NCBI GenBank assembly: GCA_002600635.1
Contig: CP021371.1
Coordinates: 933,001-997,000, forward strand
DNA from: Rhizobium sp. ACO-34A
GTDB taxonomy: Bacteria; Pseudomonadota; Alphaproteobacteria; Rhizobiales; Rhizobiaceae
Direction of reading: 5' to 3'
DNA length: 64,000 bases
Every line of letters starts with the position of its first letter. The first letter of the stretch is position 1. The notes under the pieces are model-generated. The model made no database searches. It was given only the letters and a program-made list of their open reading frames with translations, and was not told the origin of the DNA. The position numbers and the translations under genes were made by a program. Of the stretch, positions 46,065-54,190 are shown piece after piece.

Positions 46065-47465
46065 ATGACCCAGCCCGCTTTCGTATCGAGCGATGAAATC
46101 CGCTCGATGTTTTCCGCCGCCATGTCCGCCATGTACCGCAACGAGGTGCCGGCCTATGGCACGCTGATGGAGCTGGTGGCCAAGGTCAACGACGAGACGC
46201 TCGCCGCCGATCCGAAGCTGAAGGAACGTCTCGAGGAGACCGATAGCCTCGACCGCATTTCCGAGGAACGCCACGGCGCGATCCGTCTCGGCACGCCGGC
46301 GGAACTCGCCATGATGCGCCGCGTCTTCGCCGTCATGGGAATGTATCCGGTCGGTTATTACGACCTGTCGACGGCCGGCGTTCCCGTCCATTCGACTGCG
46401 TTTCGCCCGGTCGGTGACGCAAGCCTGAAGAAGAACCCCTTCCGCGTCTTCACCTCGCTTCTGCGGCTCGACCTGATCGCCGACGAAAAGCTTCGCGCCG
46501 AGTCTGAAGCAACGCTTGCGACCCGGCAGATCTTCACGCCCGGCGCCGTCGAACTTACGGAAAAGGCCGAAAAGCAGGGTGGGCTGACCCAGGCCGACGC
46601 CGAGCGTTTCGTTTCGGAAGCGCTCGAAACCTTCCGCTGGCACGACAAGGCGCGCGTCAGCGCCGAAATGTACGACCGGCTGCATTCCGCCCATCGCCTG
46701 ATTGCCGACGTTGTCTCCTTCAAGGGCCCGCACATCAACCACCTGACGCCGCGCACGCTCGATATCGACCTCGTGCAGGCCCGCATGCCGGAATACGGCA
46801 TCGCGCCGAAGGCTGTCGTCGAAGGACCGCCGACCCGCAAATGCGCGATCCTGCTGCGCCAGACCTCGTTCAAGGCCCTCAACGAACCGGTTCTGTTCGA
46901 AGGCGAGGGCGGCGAGTGGAAGGAAGGCTCGCACACCGCCCGCTTCGGCGAGATCGAGCAGCGCGGCATTGCGCTGACCCCGAAGGGCCGTGCGCTCTAC
47001 GACGACCTGTTGAACGCCTCCCGCAAGATCGTCCGCCCGGCTGCCGATGGCTCGAACGCCGCCGAATACGAAAAGGCGCTTGCCGAAGCCTTCGTGCCGT
47101 TCCCCGATACCTGGGAAGCGATTCGCGCCGAAGGGCTCGGCTATTTCGCCTATTCGCTGACGGAAAAGGGCCGCAAGACCAGGGCGGATGCATCCGCAAC
47201 CCTCGACAGCCTGATTGCGGACGGTCTCGTGCAGTTCGACCCGATCGTCTACGAAGACTTCCTGCCGGTCAGCGCAGCCGGTATCTTCCAGTCGAACCTC
47301 GGTGACGACGCAACCCAGGACTTCGTGGCCAGCCCGAACCAGCAGCGTTTCGAAACCGATCTCGGCGCCAGGGTGCTGAACGAATTCGACCATTACGCGG
47401 GCATCGAGCAGGCATCGATCGACGATTGTCGCCGTCTGCTCTCGGCCCTGCAGGCAGCGGAGTAA
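46065..47465 (+). CDS. hglS: 2-oxoadipate dioxygenase/decarboxylase family protein (HglS/YdcJ, DUF1338)
   Basis: A 466-residue protein of the DUF1338 (YdcJ/HglS) family, a VOC-fold Fe(II) enzyme. HglS converts 2-oxoadipate to D-2-hydroxyglutarate with O2 in lysine/2-aminoadipate catabolism. Likely metal-ligand regions include GVPVHSTAFRPVGD near residue 105 and GPHINHLTPRTLDID near 220, the latter with two His. Length is normal. The ATG at 46065 has GGAG eight bases upstream; the frame is open further up but that part overlaps the LysR gene antisense. It leads an operon with a D-2-hydroxyglutarate-type oxidase (10-base gap) and an aminotransferase, which fits the reaction. Confidence 0.87.
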   Translation: MTQPAFVSSDEIRSMFSAAMSAMYRNEVPAYGTLMELVAKVNDETLAADPKLKERLEETDSLDRISEERHGAIRLGTPAELAMMRRVFAVMGMYPVGYYDLSTAGVPVHSTAFRPVGDASLKKNPFRVFTSLLRLDLIADEKLRAESEATLATRQIFTPGAVELTEKAEKQGGLTQADAERFVSEALETFRWHDKARVSAEMYDRLHSAHRLIADVVSFKGPHINHLTPRTLDIDLVQARMPEYGIAPKAVVEGPPTRKCAILLRQTSFKALNEPVLFEGEGGEWKEGSHTARFGEIEQRGIALTPKGRALYDDLLNASRKIVRPAADGSNAAEYEKALAEAFVPFPDTWEAIRAEGLGYFAYSLTEKGRKTRADASATLDSLIADGLVQFDPIVYEDFLPVSAAGIFQSNLGDDATQDFVASPNQQRFETDLGARVLNEFDHYAGIEQASIDDCRRLLSALQAAE

Positions 47466-47475
47466 AAGCAAGACG

Positions 47476-48897
47476 ATGATCGACCGGGAGCATGTTTCGG
47501 CGCTTGAAAAGATCCTTGGCGAGAAGGGTGTCGTCAGCGATCCCGCCGCCATGGTGGCCTACCAGACCGGCGCCCGGTATGACGAGGGCGTCGCCGCTCT
47601 GGTGCTCCGGCCGGCAAGCACGGAAGATGTCTCGGCGGTCGTCGCCTATTGCGTGAAGAACGGCATCGCGCTGATCCCGCAATCCGGCAATACCGGCCTC
47701 GTCTCGGGATCGACACCGGATGGATCGGGCACACAGGCTGTTCTCAGCCTCGATCGGATGGTGCAGCGGTTCGATCTCGACCTCGACAACCGCTCGCTGA
47801 CGCTGGATGCCGGCTTCCGGCTTTCGGATGTCAACCAGCGGCTTGAGCCGCATGGCCTATTCTTCCCGATCGATCTCGGAGCCGATCCGCGTATCGGCGG
47901 CATGCTGTCGACCAACACCGGCGGTTCCCGCTTCCTGAAATACGGCGATGTCAGGCGCAACACGCTCGGCGTAAAGGTTGTGCTGGCCGATGAGGCTGGC
48001 ACGGTACTCGACCTCAACTGCGATCTGCGCAAGAATAATACCGGCGTCGACTGGAAGCAGGTGTTCATTGGCACAGCCGGTGCGTTCGGCGTCATCACCG
48101 AATGCGTGCTGAACCTCGAGGCGCTGCCGAAACAGGTCGCGACCGCCTATCTCGTGCCGGCGAGCGGGGCGCATGTCATGCCGCTGCTTCGGGCCATGGA
48201 ACAGCGGCTCGGCGCTTATCTCTCGGCTTTCGAGGGCATGTCGAGGAATGCCGTCGCCGCCGCTCTCGATCATGTGCCGTCGCTGCGCAATCCATTCCAG
48301 GGTGGTGTCATCCCGGACTATGTGATCCTCTGCGAGATATCCCGCACCTGGGAGCCGCGCGAGGGCGAGCAGTCGCTCGATGCCGTTCTCGAAGCGGTTC
48401 TCGCGGAAATCTGGGAAAGCGACGATGCGCCGCTAGCTGACGCTTTCGTCGGCCCGGCCCATGAAATGTGGGCGCTGCGCCATGCCCTTTCGGAAGGCGT
48501 CAAGCATTCCGGCAAGCTGATCGCCTTCGACCTGTCCTTCCGCCGCGGCGACATCATGGCGTTCTGCGACCGGATGAAGGCCGAAATGTCTTCTGCGTTC
48601 CCGGAAGTGACGATCTGCGATTTCGGCCATATCGGCGATGGCGGCGTGCACTTCAATCTCGTCGTGCCGAAGGACAGTTCCGCCGCGACCGACAGGGAAT
48701 TCGAGACGCGGTTGCGCGACTGGGTCTTCACCATCGCGGTTGGCGATTTCGCTGGAAGCTTCAGCGCCGAACACGCCATCGGCCGCAAGAACCAGAGCTA
48801 TTACGATCTCTATACGGACGGAAAGATCAAGGAACTGGCGGCCGGGCTGAAAGCCCTGACATCGCCGGGCAGCCTTGGCGCCGTCCGTTTTGGTTAG
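47476..48897 (+). CDS. FAD-binding oxidase, D-2-hydroxyglutarate dehydrogenase-like
   Basis: A 473-residue GlcD/D-lactate/D-2-hydroxyglutarate dehydrogenase-type flavoprotein. The PCMH FAD domain covers about 35-215 (IPQSGNTGLVSGSTPDGSGT near 68, GADPRIGGMLSTNTGGSRFL near 135). The C-terminal substrate and FAD-closing region contains GHIGDGGVHFNLV near 380 and SFSAEHAIGRKNQSYY near 430. Placed 10 bases after hglS, it most likely oxidises D-2-hydroxyglutarate to 2-oxoglutarate. Glycolate or D-lactate are alternatives judged by family alone. The electron acceptor cannot be read from sequence. Confidence 0.87.
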   Translation: MIDREHVSALEKILGEKGVVSDPAAMVAYQTGARYDEGVAALVLRPASTEDVSAVVAYCVKNGIALIPQSGNTGLVSGSTPDGSGTQAVLSLDRMVQRFDLDLDNRSLTLDAGFRLSDVNQRLEPHGLFFPIDLGADPRIGGMLSTNTGGSRFLKYGDVRRNTLGVKVVLADEAGTVLDLNCDLRKNNTGVDWKQVFIGTAGAFGVITECVLNLEALPKQVATAYLVPASGAHVMPLLRAMEQRLGAYLSAFEGMSRNAVAAALDHVPSLRNPFQGGVIPDYVILCEISRTWEPREGEQSLDAVLEAVLAEIWESDDAPLADAFVGPAHEMWALRHALSEGVKHSGKLIAFDLSFRRGDIMAFCDRMKAEMSSAFPEVTICDFGHIGDGGVHFNLVVPKDSSAATDREFETRLRDWVFTIAVGDFAGSFSAEHAIGRKNQSYYDLYTDGKIKELAAGLKALTSPGSLGAVRFG

Positions 48898-48952
48898 CCC
48901 ATACGACCAATTCACGCCCTTGAGGGTGTTACCAGCTAACGAGGACTGCGCA

Positions 48953-50185
48953 ATGAGCATCAATACCAGGGTCGAGGAGGCTGCATTCCAGCCCGCCTCG
49001 CGTATTTCGTCCATCGGCGTTTCTGAAATCGTCAAGCTCGGCGCGAAGGCGCAGGCGCTGAAGCGCGAGGGTCGCCCGGTCATCATCCTCGGTGCCGGCG
49101 AGCCGGACTTCGATACGCCCGATCATATCAAGGAAGCCGCCTGGAAGGCGCTGCAGGCCGGCCAGACCAAGTACACCGCCCTTGATGGCACGCCGGAACT
49201 GAAGGCCGCGATCCGCGACAAGTTCAGCCGTGAGAACAGTGTCGATTACGCATTGGACGAGATCACGGTCGCGACCGGCGCCAAGCAGATCCTCTTCAAC
49301 GCGCTGATGGCGACGCTGAACCCGGGCGACGAAGTCGTCATCCCGACGCCTTACTGGACATCCTATTCCGATATCGTGCAGATTGCCGAGGGCAAGCCGG
49401 TGCTGATCGCCTGCGATGCCGATGCCGGTTTCCGCCTGCAGGCCGAAGAGCTTGAGGCCGCGATCACGCCGAAGACCCGCTGGCTGCTCCTGAACTCGCC
49501 GTCGAACCCATCGGGTGCGGCCTACCGCGAGGAAGATTACCGGCCGCTCCTCGACGTCCTGCTGCGCCATCCGCATGTCTGGCTGCTGGTCGACGACATG
49601 TACGAACATATCGTCTATGACGGTTTCCGCTTCGTCACCCCGGCGGCCATCGAGCCGCGACTGAAGAGCCGCATCCTCACTGTCAACGGCGTCTCGAAGG
49701 CCTATGCCATGACCGGCTGGCGCATCGGCTATGCCGGCGGTCCGCGCGATCTGATCAAGGCCATGGCCGTGGTGCAGAGCCAGGCGACGTCCTGCCCGTC
49801 CTCAGTCAGCCAGGCGGCGAGCGTTGCGGCCCTGAACGGTCCTCAGGATTTCCTGGCCGAGCGCAAGGCAAGCTTCCAGCGCCGCCGCGACCTCGTGGTC
49901 GCCGGCCTGAACGCCATCGAAGGGCTGGATTGCCGGGTGCCGGAAGGCGCTTTCTACACCTTCTCCGGCTGTGCCGGCGTTCTCGGCAAGACCACGCCGG
50001 GCGGCAAGCCGATCGCGACCGACGCCGACTTCTGCGCCTATCTGCTGGAAGATGCCAATGTCGCCGTGGTTCCGGGCTCCGCCTTCGGCCTCTCGCCCTT
50101 CTTCCGCATTTCCTATGCGAGCGCGGAAAGCGAACTCGTGGAGGCTCTGAAGCGCATCGCCGAGGCCTGCGCCAACCTGCGTTGA
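48953..50185 (+). CDS. Class I PLP-dependent aminotransferase (candidate 2-aminoadipate aminotransferase)
   Basis: A 410-residue fold-type I aminotransferase of the aspartate aminotransferase subgroup. Features: GAGEPDFDTPDHIKEAAWKA near 45, TGAKQILFNALMATL near 107 and NSPSNPSGAAY near 180. DDMYEHIVYDGF is near 217, and the PLP-lysine motif VNGVSKAYAMTGWRIGYAGG near 243 is intact. The ATG at 48953 has GAGGA seven bases upstream. It is the third gene of the hglS operon, 55 bases after the oxidase. Its natural role there would be to convert 2-aminoadipate to 2-oxoadipate, the HglS substrate. A general aspartate/aromatic role cannot be ruled out. Confidence 0.88.
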   Translation: MSINTRVEEAAFQPASRISSIGVSEIVKLGAKAQALKREGRPVIILGAGEPDFDTPDHIKEAAWKALQAGQTKYTALDGTPELKAAIRDKFSRENSVDYALDEITVATGAKQILFNALMATLNPGDEVVIPTPYWTSYSDIVQIAEGKPVLIACDADAGFRLQAEELEAAITPKTRWLLLNSPSNPSGAAYREEDYRPLLDVLLRHPHVWLLVDDMYEHIVYDGFRFVTPAAIEPRLKSRILTVNGVSKAYAMTGWRIGYAGGPRDLIKAMAVVQSQATSCPSSVSQAASVAALNGPQDFLAERKASFQRRRDLVVAGLNAIEGLDCRVPEGAFYTFSGCAGVLGKTTPGGKPIATDADFCAYLLEDANVAVVPGSAFGLSPFFRISYASAESELVEALKRIAEACANLR

Positions 50186-50247
50186 ACAATCATTCGGCTG
50201 GTTGGAGCCGGCGCTTCAGTCTGCCCCAAGCCTCTCGGCATAAGCGA

Positions 50248-50364
50248 CGTCATCCTCGGGCTTGTCCCGAGGATCTGCCTTGCTCTGCCAAGCGCTGGCG
50301 ACCCATTGGAAGAGTTGCAAGAATTCCCACGCCGTAGATGCTCGGGACAGGCCCGAGCATGACG
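50248..50364. repeat. Palindromic intergenic repeat with 29-base arms
   Basis: Arms at 50248-50276 (starting cgtcatcctcggg) and 50336-50364 (ending cccgagcatgacg) are near-exact inverted copies, each with an internal cggg...cccg palindrome. The layout matches the element at 6511-6620 though the inner bases differ. It lies between the aminotransferase and the convergent HupE gene. Confidence 0.75.
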
Positions 50365-50416
50365 AAAAGGAGGCGTCTGCGCCTCTTGTCGGAATCCGGT
50401 GCCGAGGGCGTTCCTT

Positions 50417-51070
50417 CTACTTGAACAGGAAATACACCCCGCAAACGGCAATCACGCCGCCGAGGGCGCGCACCAGATTGCCGTTCCAGATACCTTTTAG
50501 ACCATAGCCGACGCCGATGCCGAGGATGTGGATGGCGCCGGTCGAAACCACGAAGCCCACGGTAAACGCGGCGGGATCGGCGGCCCGGAGCGTGGCCTGA
50601 CCATGCGGATAGCCGTGAAAGATGGCGAAGAGCGCGACGATCACCAGTGCGGCCCATTCAGGCGCGCGCCAGCCGGCGGCGATGACGCCGCCGAGCACCA
50701 TCAATGAGACGGCGATGGCGATGGTGATCGTTTCGGCTGAAAGCACGTCGAACATGCCGATGATGCCGCCGATGCACATGATGAGCGGAAAGGTGGCGGG
50801 CAGCGTCCACACCGATCTGCCGCCCATCTGCGCGCCCCAGAGACCGACCGCCAGCATGGCGAGGAAGTGATCGAAACCCGCAAGCGGGTGACCGAAACCG
50901 CTGCCGAAGCCGCCCATGGGGCCGCCGAGATCATGCGCCGCAGCTATCGAAGGAAGCGCACTTGCGATGAGTGACGCGAGGCCACCCCTGCGGGCCGCGG
51001 ACGCGAAGATTCGGGACAAAGCAGACCCTGGTGCGAACATACGGCGGAGCGGCTGCAGGAAACGGGTCAT
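50417..51070 (-). CDS. HupE/UreJ-family protein, paralogue 1
   Basis: A 217-residue membrane protein of the HupE/UreJ family, which is linked to nickel (or cobalt) uptake. Family motifs are present: GHPLAGFDHFLAMLAVGLWG near residue 60 and FAIFHGYPHGQ near 150, both His-rich. A signal-like segment (LASLIASALPSIAAAHDLGG) precedes about six helices and exposes a His-Asp at the mature N terminus. The ATG at 51070 has GGAG seven bases upstream. It is divergent from a second HupE gene across 168 bases. The two proteins share a nearly identical core (GLWGAQMGGRSVW), so they are paralogues. Confidence 0.9.
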   Translation of the reverse strand: MTRFLQPLRRMFAPGSALSRIFASAARRGGLASLIASALPSIAAAHDLGGPMGGFGSGFGHPLAGFDHFLAMLAVGLWGAQMGGRSVWTLPATFPLIMCIGGIIGMFDVLSAETITIAIAVSLMVLGGVIAAGWRAPEWAALVIVALFAIFHGYPHGQATLRAADPAAFTVGFVVSTGAIHILGIGVGYGLKGIWNGNLVRALGGVIAVCGVYFLFK

Positions 51071-51238
51071 GAAATTTCTCCGGAGGCGACGCGCGCAGCA
51101 TAACCCGCCACGACTGCGACACAGATCCATCTACAATCATCGGCGATTCGGATATAGTCCGCTCGCGCTGCTGTCGGATGGCAAGTCCGGGTGATGATAT
51201 TCACCGCAAGAGTGGCGAGCGATTTTGGAGATTTGACG

Positions 51239-51844
51239 ATGCTGATTTCGAAGACGCCGCGAGCCTTCGTCGTTCCGGCCCTTCTCGGGCTTGCCGCTTC
51301 GCTCGTGCTTCCGGCTGTTGCCGAGGCGCATATCCTGCAGGGCGAGGCAGGTGGCTTTCTTCATGGTTTCGAGCATCCGCTCTCCGGCGCCGACCATTTG
51401 CTCGCGATGTTCTGCGTTGGCCTCTGGGGCGCGCAGATGGGCGGGCGCTCCGTCTGGAGCCTGCCGATCGCCTTTCCGCTGATCATGGTCATCGGCGGCA
51501 TTCTGGGCATTGCCGGAGTGCCGCTGCCGGCAGTGGAAAGCGGCATTGCGCTTTCTATCATCGTGCTGGGTGCGGCGATCGCCTTCGTCTGGCGTCCGCC
51601 GGAATGGCTGGCCGTGTTGGTGATCGGCGTCTTTGCGATCTTCCATGGCTACGCTCACGGTGCGGAATTGCCGACGGCCACCGATCCGGCCGATTATGCG
51701 ATCGGCTTCGTCGTCGCAACCGGCCTGATCCACCTTCTCGGCATTTCCGTCGGTCTTGCCTTCCAGCGATTCCGGGGTGGGGAACTCTCCCGCGCCGTGG
51801 GTGGACTGATCGGCCTCGGCGGCGTCTATTTCCTCGTCGCCTGA
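51239..51844 (+). CDS. HupE/UreJ-family protein, paralogue 2
   Basis: A 201-residue HupE/UreJ membrane protein. An N-terminal signal-like helix ends in AVAEAHILQGEAGG, again exposing a His. Next come EHPLSGADHLLAMFCVGLWG near residue 45 and FAIFHGYAHGAEL near 135. About six helices are predicted. I take the ATG at 51239 with GGAG eight bases upstream. It starts a three-gene run with the multi-TM protein (4-base gap) and the DUF1007 protein (overlapping). That context suggests one metal-handling module. Ni versus Co or another metal cannot be decided from sequence. Confidence 0.9.
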   Translation: MLISKTPRAFVVPALLGLAASLVLPAVAEAHILQGEAGGFLHGFEHPLSGADHLLAMFCVGLWGAQMGGRSVWSLPIAFPLIMVIGGILGIAGVPLPAVESGIALSIIVLGAAIAFVWRPPEWLAVLVIGVFAIFHGYAHGAELPTATDPADYAIGFVVATGLIHLLGISVGLAFQRFRGGELSRAVGGLIGLGGVYFLVA

Positions 51845-51848
51845 GCCC

Positions 51849-52592
51849 GTGCGCATCGCGTCGCCATCCGGTGGTTCTCTCCCGCTCTGGCCGGGCCTTG
51901 TGCTGGCCGTCGGGGGAGGGGCCGTCATCCTCCTGTCTTTCCTTCTGAAATCTCCGGGCGATTATGTCGACTGGCCGCTTGCCTCGGTTCTGACTGCCGA
52001 GCGCCTGCTGCCGCTTCTGGGGCTTGGCATCCTGATCGGGCAGTTGCCGCGCAAGGCATTGGCTCCGGCAGTCCTTCTCCTTCTTGCCGGCATCGCTCTT
52101 GGCTTTGTCTTCCGCGAGAAATTCTACGAACTGATGGCGCCGGTGCCAGGTGCCGCGGCCAACATGTTTCTTGCCGGCCCCATGGCCTGCCTGCTGATAG
52201 GCTTTTCGCTGGTTCTGCCGCGTGGCATCCGGTCATGGCTGGCCCTGCCCCTGCTGGTTCCGTCCGGAGCCGTTCTGGCGATTGCCGGATTGCTCGGAGA
52301 CGTGACCCTGCATGCCCGAAGCTACCTGCCTTCTGCATGTTTCGCAGAGATCTGGATCGTCGCAGGAATGGCGTTTCTTGCCGCCGCCTTTCGACGGACA
52401 TGGGCGATGATCGGAGCGCGCATCTTTGCAAGCTGGCTGATCGCCATCGGCTTTCTCTACGGCGGTGCGCATCTCGCCGCAAAACAGAACGGCCTTGTTC
52501 CGCCGCCGTTCCCGGCGGCGGTAGAGACGGGGGAGTTCGCCGGCTTCGAGACCGTGCTGGAGCAGCTGGGCCGCGCGGGAGAGGCAAGATGA
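51849..52592 (+). CDS. Unrecognised multi-spanning membrane protein in HupE cluster
   Basis: A 247-residue, very hydrophobic protein starting at GTG 51849, four bases after the HupE paralogue. It has about six to seven helices: GLVLAVGGGAVILLSFLL, LLPLLGLGILIGQL, ALAPAVLLLLAGIALGFVF, MFLAGPMACLLIGFSLVL and others. A charged C terminus ends in LEQLGRAGEAR. No transporter motif or metal-ligand cluster stands out, and I do not recognise a family. HupE-like proteins are in the same run, and the DUF1007 gene overlaps its stop (ATGA), so it probably works with them. Confidence 0.75.
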   Translation: MRIASPSGGSLPLWPGLVLAVGGGAVILLSFLLKSPGDYVDWPLASVLTAERLLPLLGLGILIGQLPRKALAPAVLLLLAGIALGFVFREKFYELMAPVPGAAANMFLAGPMACLLIGFSLVLPRGIRSWLALPLLVPSGAVLAIAGLLGDVTLHARSYLPSACFAEIWIVAGMAFLAAAFRRTWAMIGARIFASWLIAIGFLYGGAHLAAKQNGLVPPPFPAAVETGEFAGFETVLEQLGRAGEAR

Positions 52593-53191
52593 GCCTTCCT
52601 TCCCGTCATCATCCTTTCGCCGTCGCCTGCCTGATTGTGTTGGCGTCCGCTTCCTCCGCAATTGCCCATCCCGATATCGCGATCACCGCGCGTGTCCTGT
52701 TCGATATCAGGGACAGGCGGCTGGTGTCCGTTGCCGAAAGCTTTGCCTTCGACGAAAAATACAGTGACCGGCTGCGCTCCCGTTTCGATCACGATGGCAA
52801 CGGCATGTTCGATGACGGCGAGGTCGACGAGTTGCGTCAGGCCCTGACCGCCGATCTCGGCGACAGGGACTTCCTGACCGAACTGGCTCTCGGAGAACAG
52901 CCGCTGGATCTGGGAGAACCCGATGCCTTCCATGCGACCGCCCAGGCCGGCAGCGTATCGATCACCTTCGGCTTCCGGCTGGAGGCCCCTGTGGCAATCG
53001 GGGCGGGGCAAAGCCTGACCCTCATGCATCGGGACCGGGATTATACGGTGGCCTTCCGGCTGGCCGAGGACAGGCCGGTGCTGATCCGGGGCGGTGAGGG
53101 GCATTGCGCCTACACGGTCACCGACCGGCCGGATCGGGCCTATTTCGGCGGACTGGTCGTACCGCAGGCGATCACCCTGACCTGCCGCTGA
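52589..53191 (+). CDS. DUF1007 family periplasmic protein with EF-hand-like loop
   Basis: A 200-residue protein with a signal peptide (FAVACLIVLASASSAIAHPD, cleavage after AIA) leaving His-Pro-Asp at the mature N terminus. DUF1007 family features include HPDIAITARVLFDIRDRRLV. Around residues 66-80, FDHDGNGMFDDGEVDEL matches the DxDxNGxxxxxE loop of an EF-hand, so it may bind calcium or another divalent ion. The gene overlaps the upstream membrane gene by ATGA and closes the HupE run. DUF1007 proteins often sit beside metal transporters. It is convergent with LysR, 2 bases apart. Confidence 0.82.
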   Translation: MSLPSRHHPFAVACLIVLASASSAIAHPDIAITARVLFDIRDRRLVSVAESFAFDEKYSDRLRSRFDHDGNGMFDDGEVDELRQALTADLGDRDFLTELALGEQPLDLGEPDAFHATAQAGSVSITFGFRLEAPVAIGAGQSLTLMHRDRDYTVAFRLAEDRPVLIRGGEGHCAYTVTDRPDRAYFGGLVVPQAITLTCR

Positions 53192-53193
53192 TC

Positions 53194-54075
53194 TCAGACG
53201 AAGATCTGCCGGTTCTCGTCGACGAGTTCCTGCAGGAAGGAGACCACGGTGCGCACGCGCACGAGTTCGCGGGCGCTTTCGTGATAGGTGGTCCAGTAGG
53301 AGCGCCGGATGATGACATCGGGCAGCACCCGCACAAGTTCCCCATGCTGCCGGGCGATGTAGTCGTGCAGGATGCCGATGCCGAAGCCGGCGCGCACGGC
53401 TTCGGTCTGGCCGATGGCTGACGAGATCTCGAAGCCGGAATCCCAGCCGCGCATCACCTCGCCGGTATAGGCAAGCGACGCCGAATAAACGAGATCGTCC
53501 ACATGGCCGATCAGCCGGTGTTCCCTCAGCGCCTCGACGGTCTCCGGCATGCCGGCTTCTTCGAGGTAGTTTCGCGAAGCATAGAGGCCGAGCGTGTAGT
53601 CGGTGAGTTTCGAGGAGATGAGCCGTCCCTGTTCCGGCCGCTCGATGGTGATGGCGATATCGGCCTCGCGCTGGGAAAGCGAGAAGGCGCGCGTCACCGG
53701 CACGAGCTGGATCTTGAGGGCAGGATAACGCCGGGTCAGCTCTCCGAGACGGGAAGCGAGAAAGGCGACGCCGAAACCATCCGGCGCGCCGATGCGCACG
53801 GTACCCGCAACCGCGCTGTCGACGCGGCCGATATCCGATTGCGCCGCCAGCATCTCCGTTTCCATGCGCTCTGCGGCACGGCTGAAGACCTCACCCTCGG
53901 GCGTCAGCTCACAGCCATTGGTGCGGCGCACGAGGAGGCGGGTCTGCAACGCTTCCTCAAGTGCCGTGATCCGGCGCGACAGCGTCGCGTGGTTGACCCC
54001 GAGCCGCCGCGATGCCGAAAGGATCTGGCCGGAGCGGGCAACCGCAAGGAACATGCGCACATCGTCCCAGTTCAT
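53194..54075 (-). CDS. LysR-family regulator, divergent from mmsA
   Basis: A 293-residue LysR regulator. The HTH reads MFLAVARSGQILSASRRLGV then NHATLSRRITALEEALQTRL. The effector domain begins near 90 (VRIGAPDGFGVAFLASRLGE) and holds READIAITIERPEQGRL near 155 and GFGIGILHDYIARQ near 245. I start at the ATG at 54075, giving the standard MNWDDVRMFLAVARSG opening. It is divergent from mmsA over 115 bases containing a TTGTG-N10-CACAA dyad. It is therefore the probable activator of mmsA, as in other valine/inositol pathways where a regulator flanks this enzyme. Confidence 0.9.
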   Translation of the reverse strand: MNWDDVRMFLAVARSGQILSASRRLGVNHATLSRRITALEEALQTRLLVRRTNGCELTPEGEVFSRAAERMETEMLAAQSDIGRVDSAVAGTVRIGAPDGFGVAFLASRLGELTRRYPALKIQLVPVTRAFSLSQREADIAITIERPEQGRLISSKLTDYTLGLYASRNYLEEAGMPETVEALREHRLIGHVDDLVYSASLAYTGEVMRGWDSGFEISSAIGQTEAVRAGFGIGILHDYIARQHGELVRVLPDVIIRRSYWTTYHESARELVRVRTVVSFLQELVDENRQIFV

Positions 54076-54085
54076 TTCGCATACC

Positions 54086-54105
54086 TTGTGTCGAAAAATG
54101 CACAA
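54086..54105. promoter_or_regulatory. LysR-type dyad between the LysR gene and mmsA
   Basis: TTGTG (54086-54090) and CACAA (54101-54105) are exact inverted copies 10 bases apart. The site is 10 bases before the LysR start codon and 85 before mmsA. A smaller palindrome TTGCGCAA lies near 54133. The spacing fits a LysR-family operator. Confidence 0.5.
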
Positions 54106-54190
54106 CGGTTCTGTAATCCAGATCATTGCCTTGCGCAAATCGAAGTGGGAAGCTGCGCCATCACAAAAAGACCCCTGAGGAGGTTCATCC

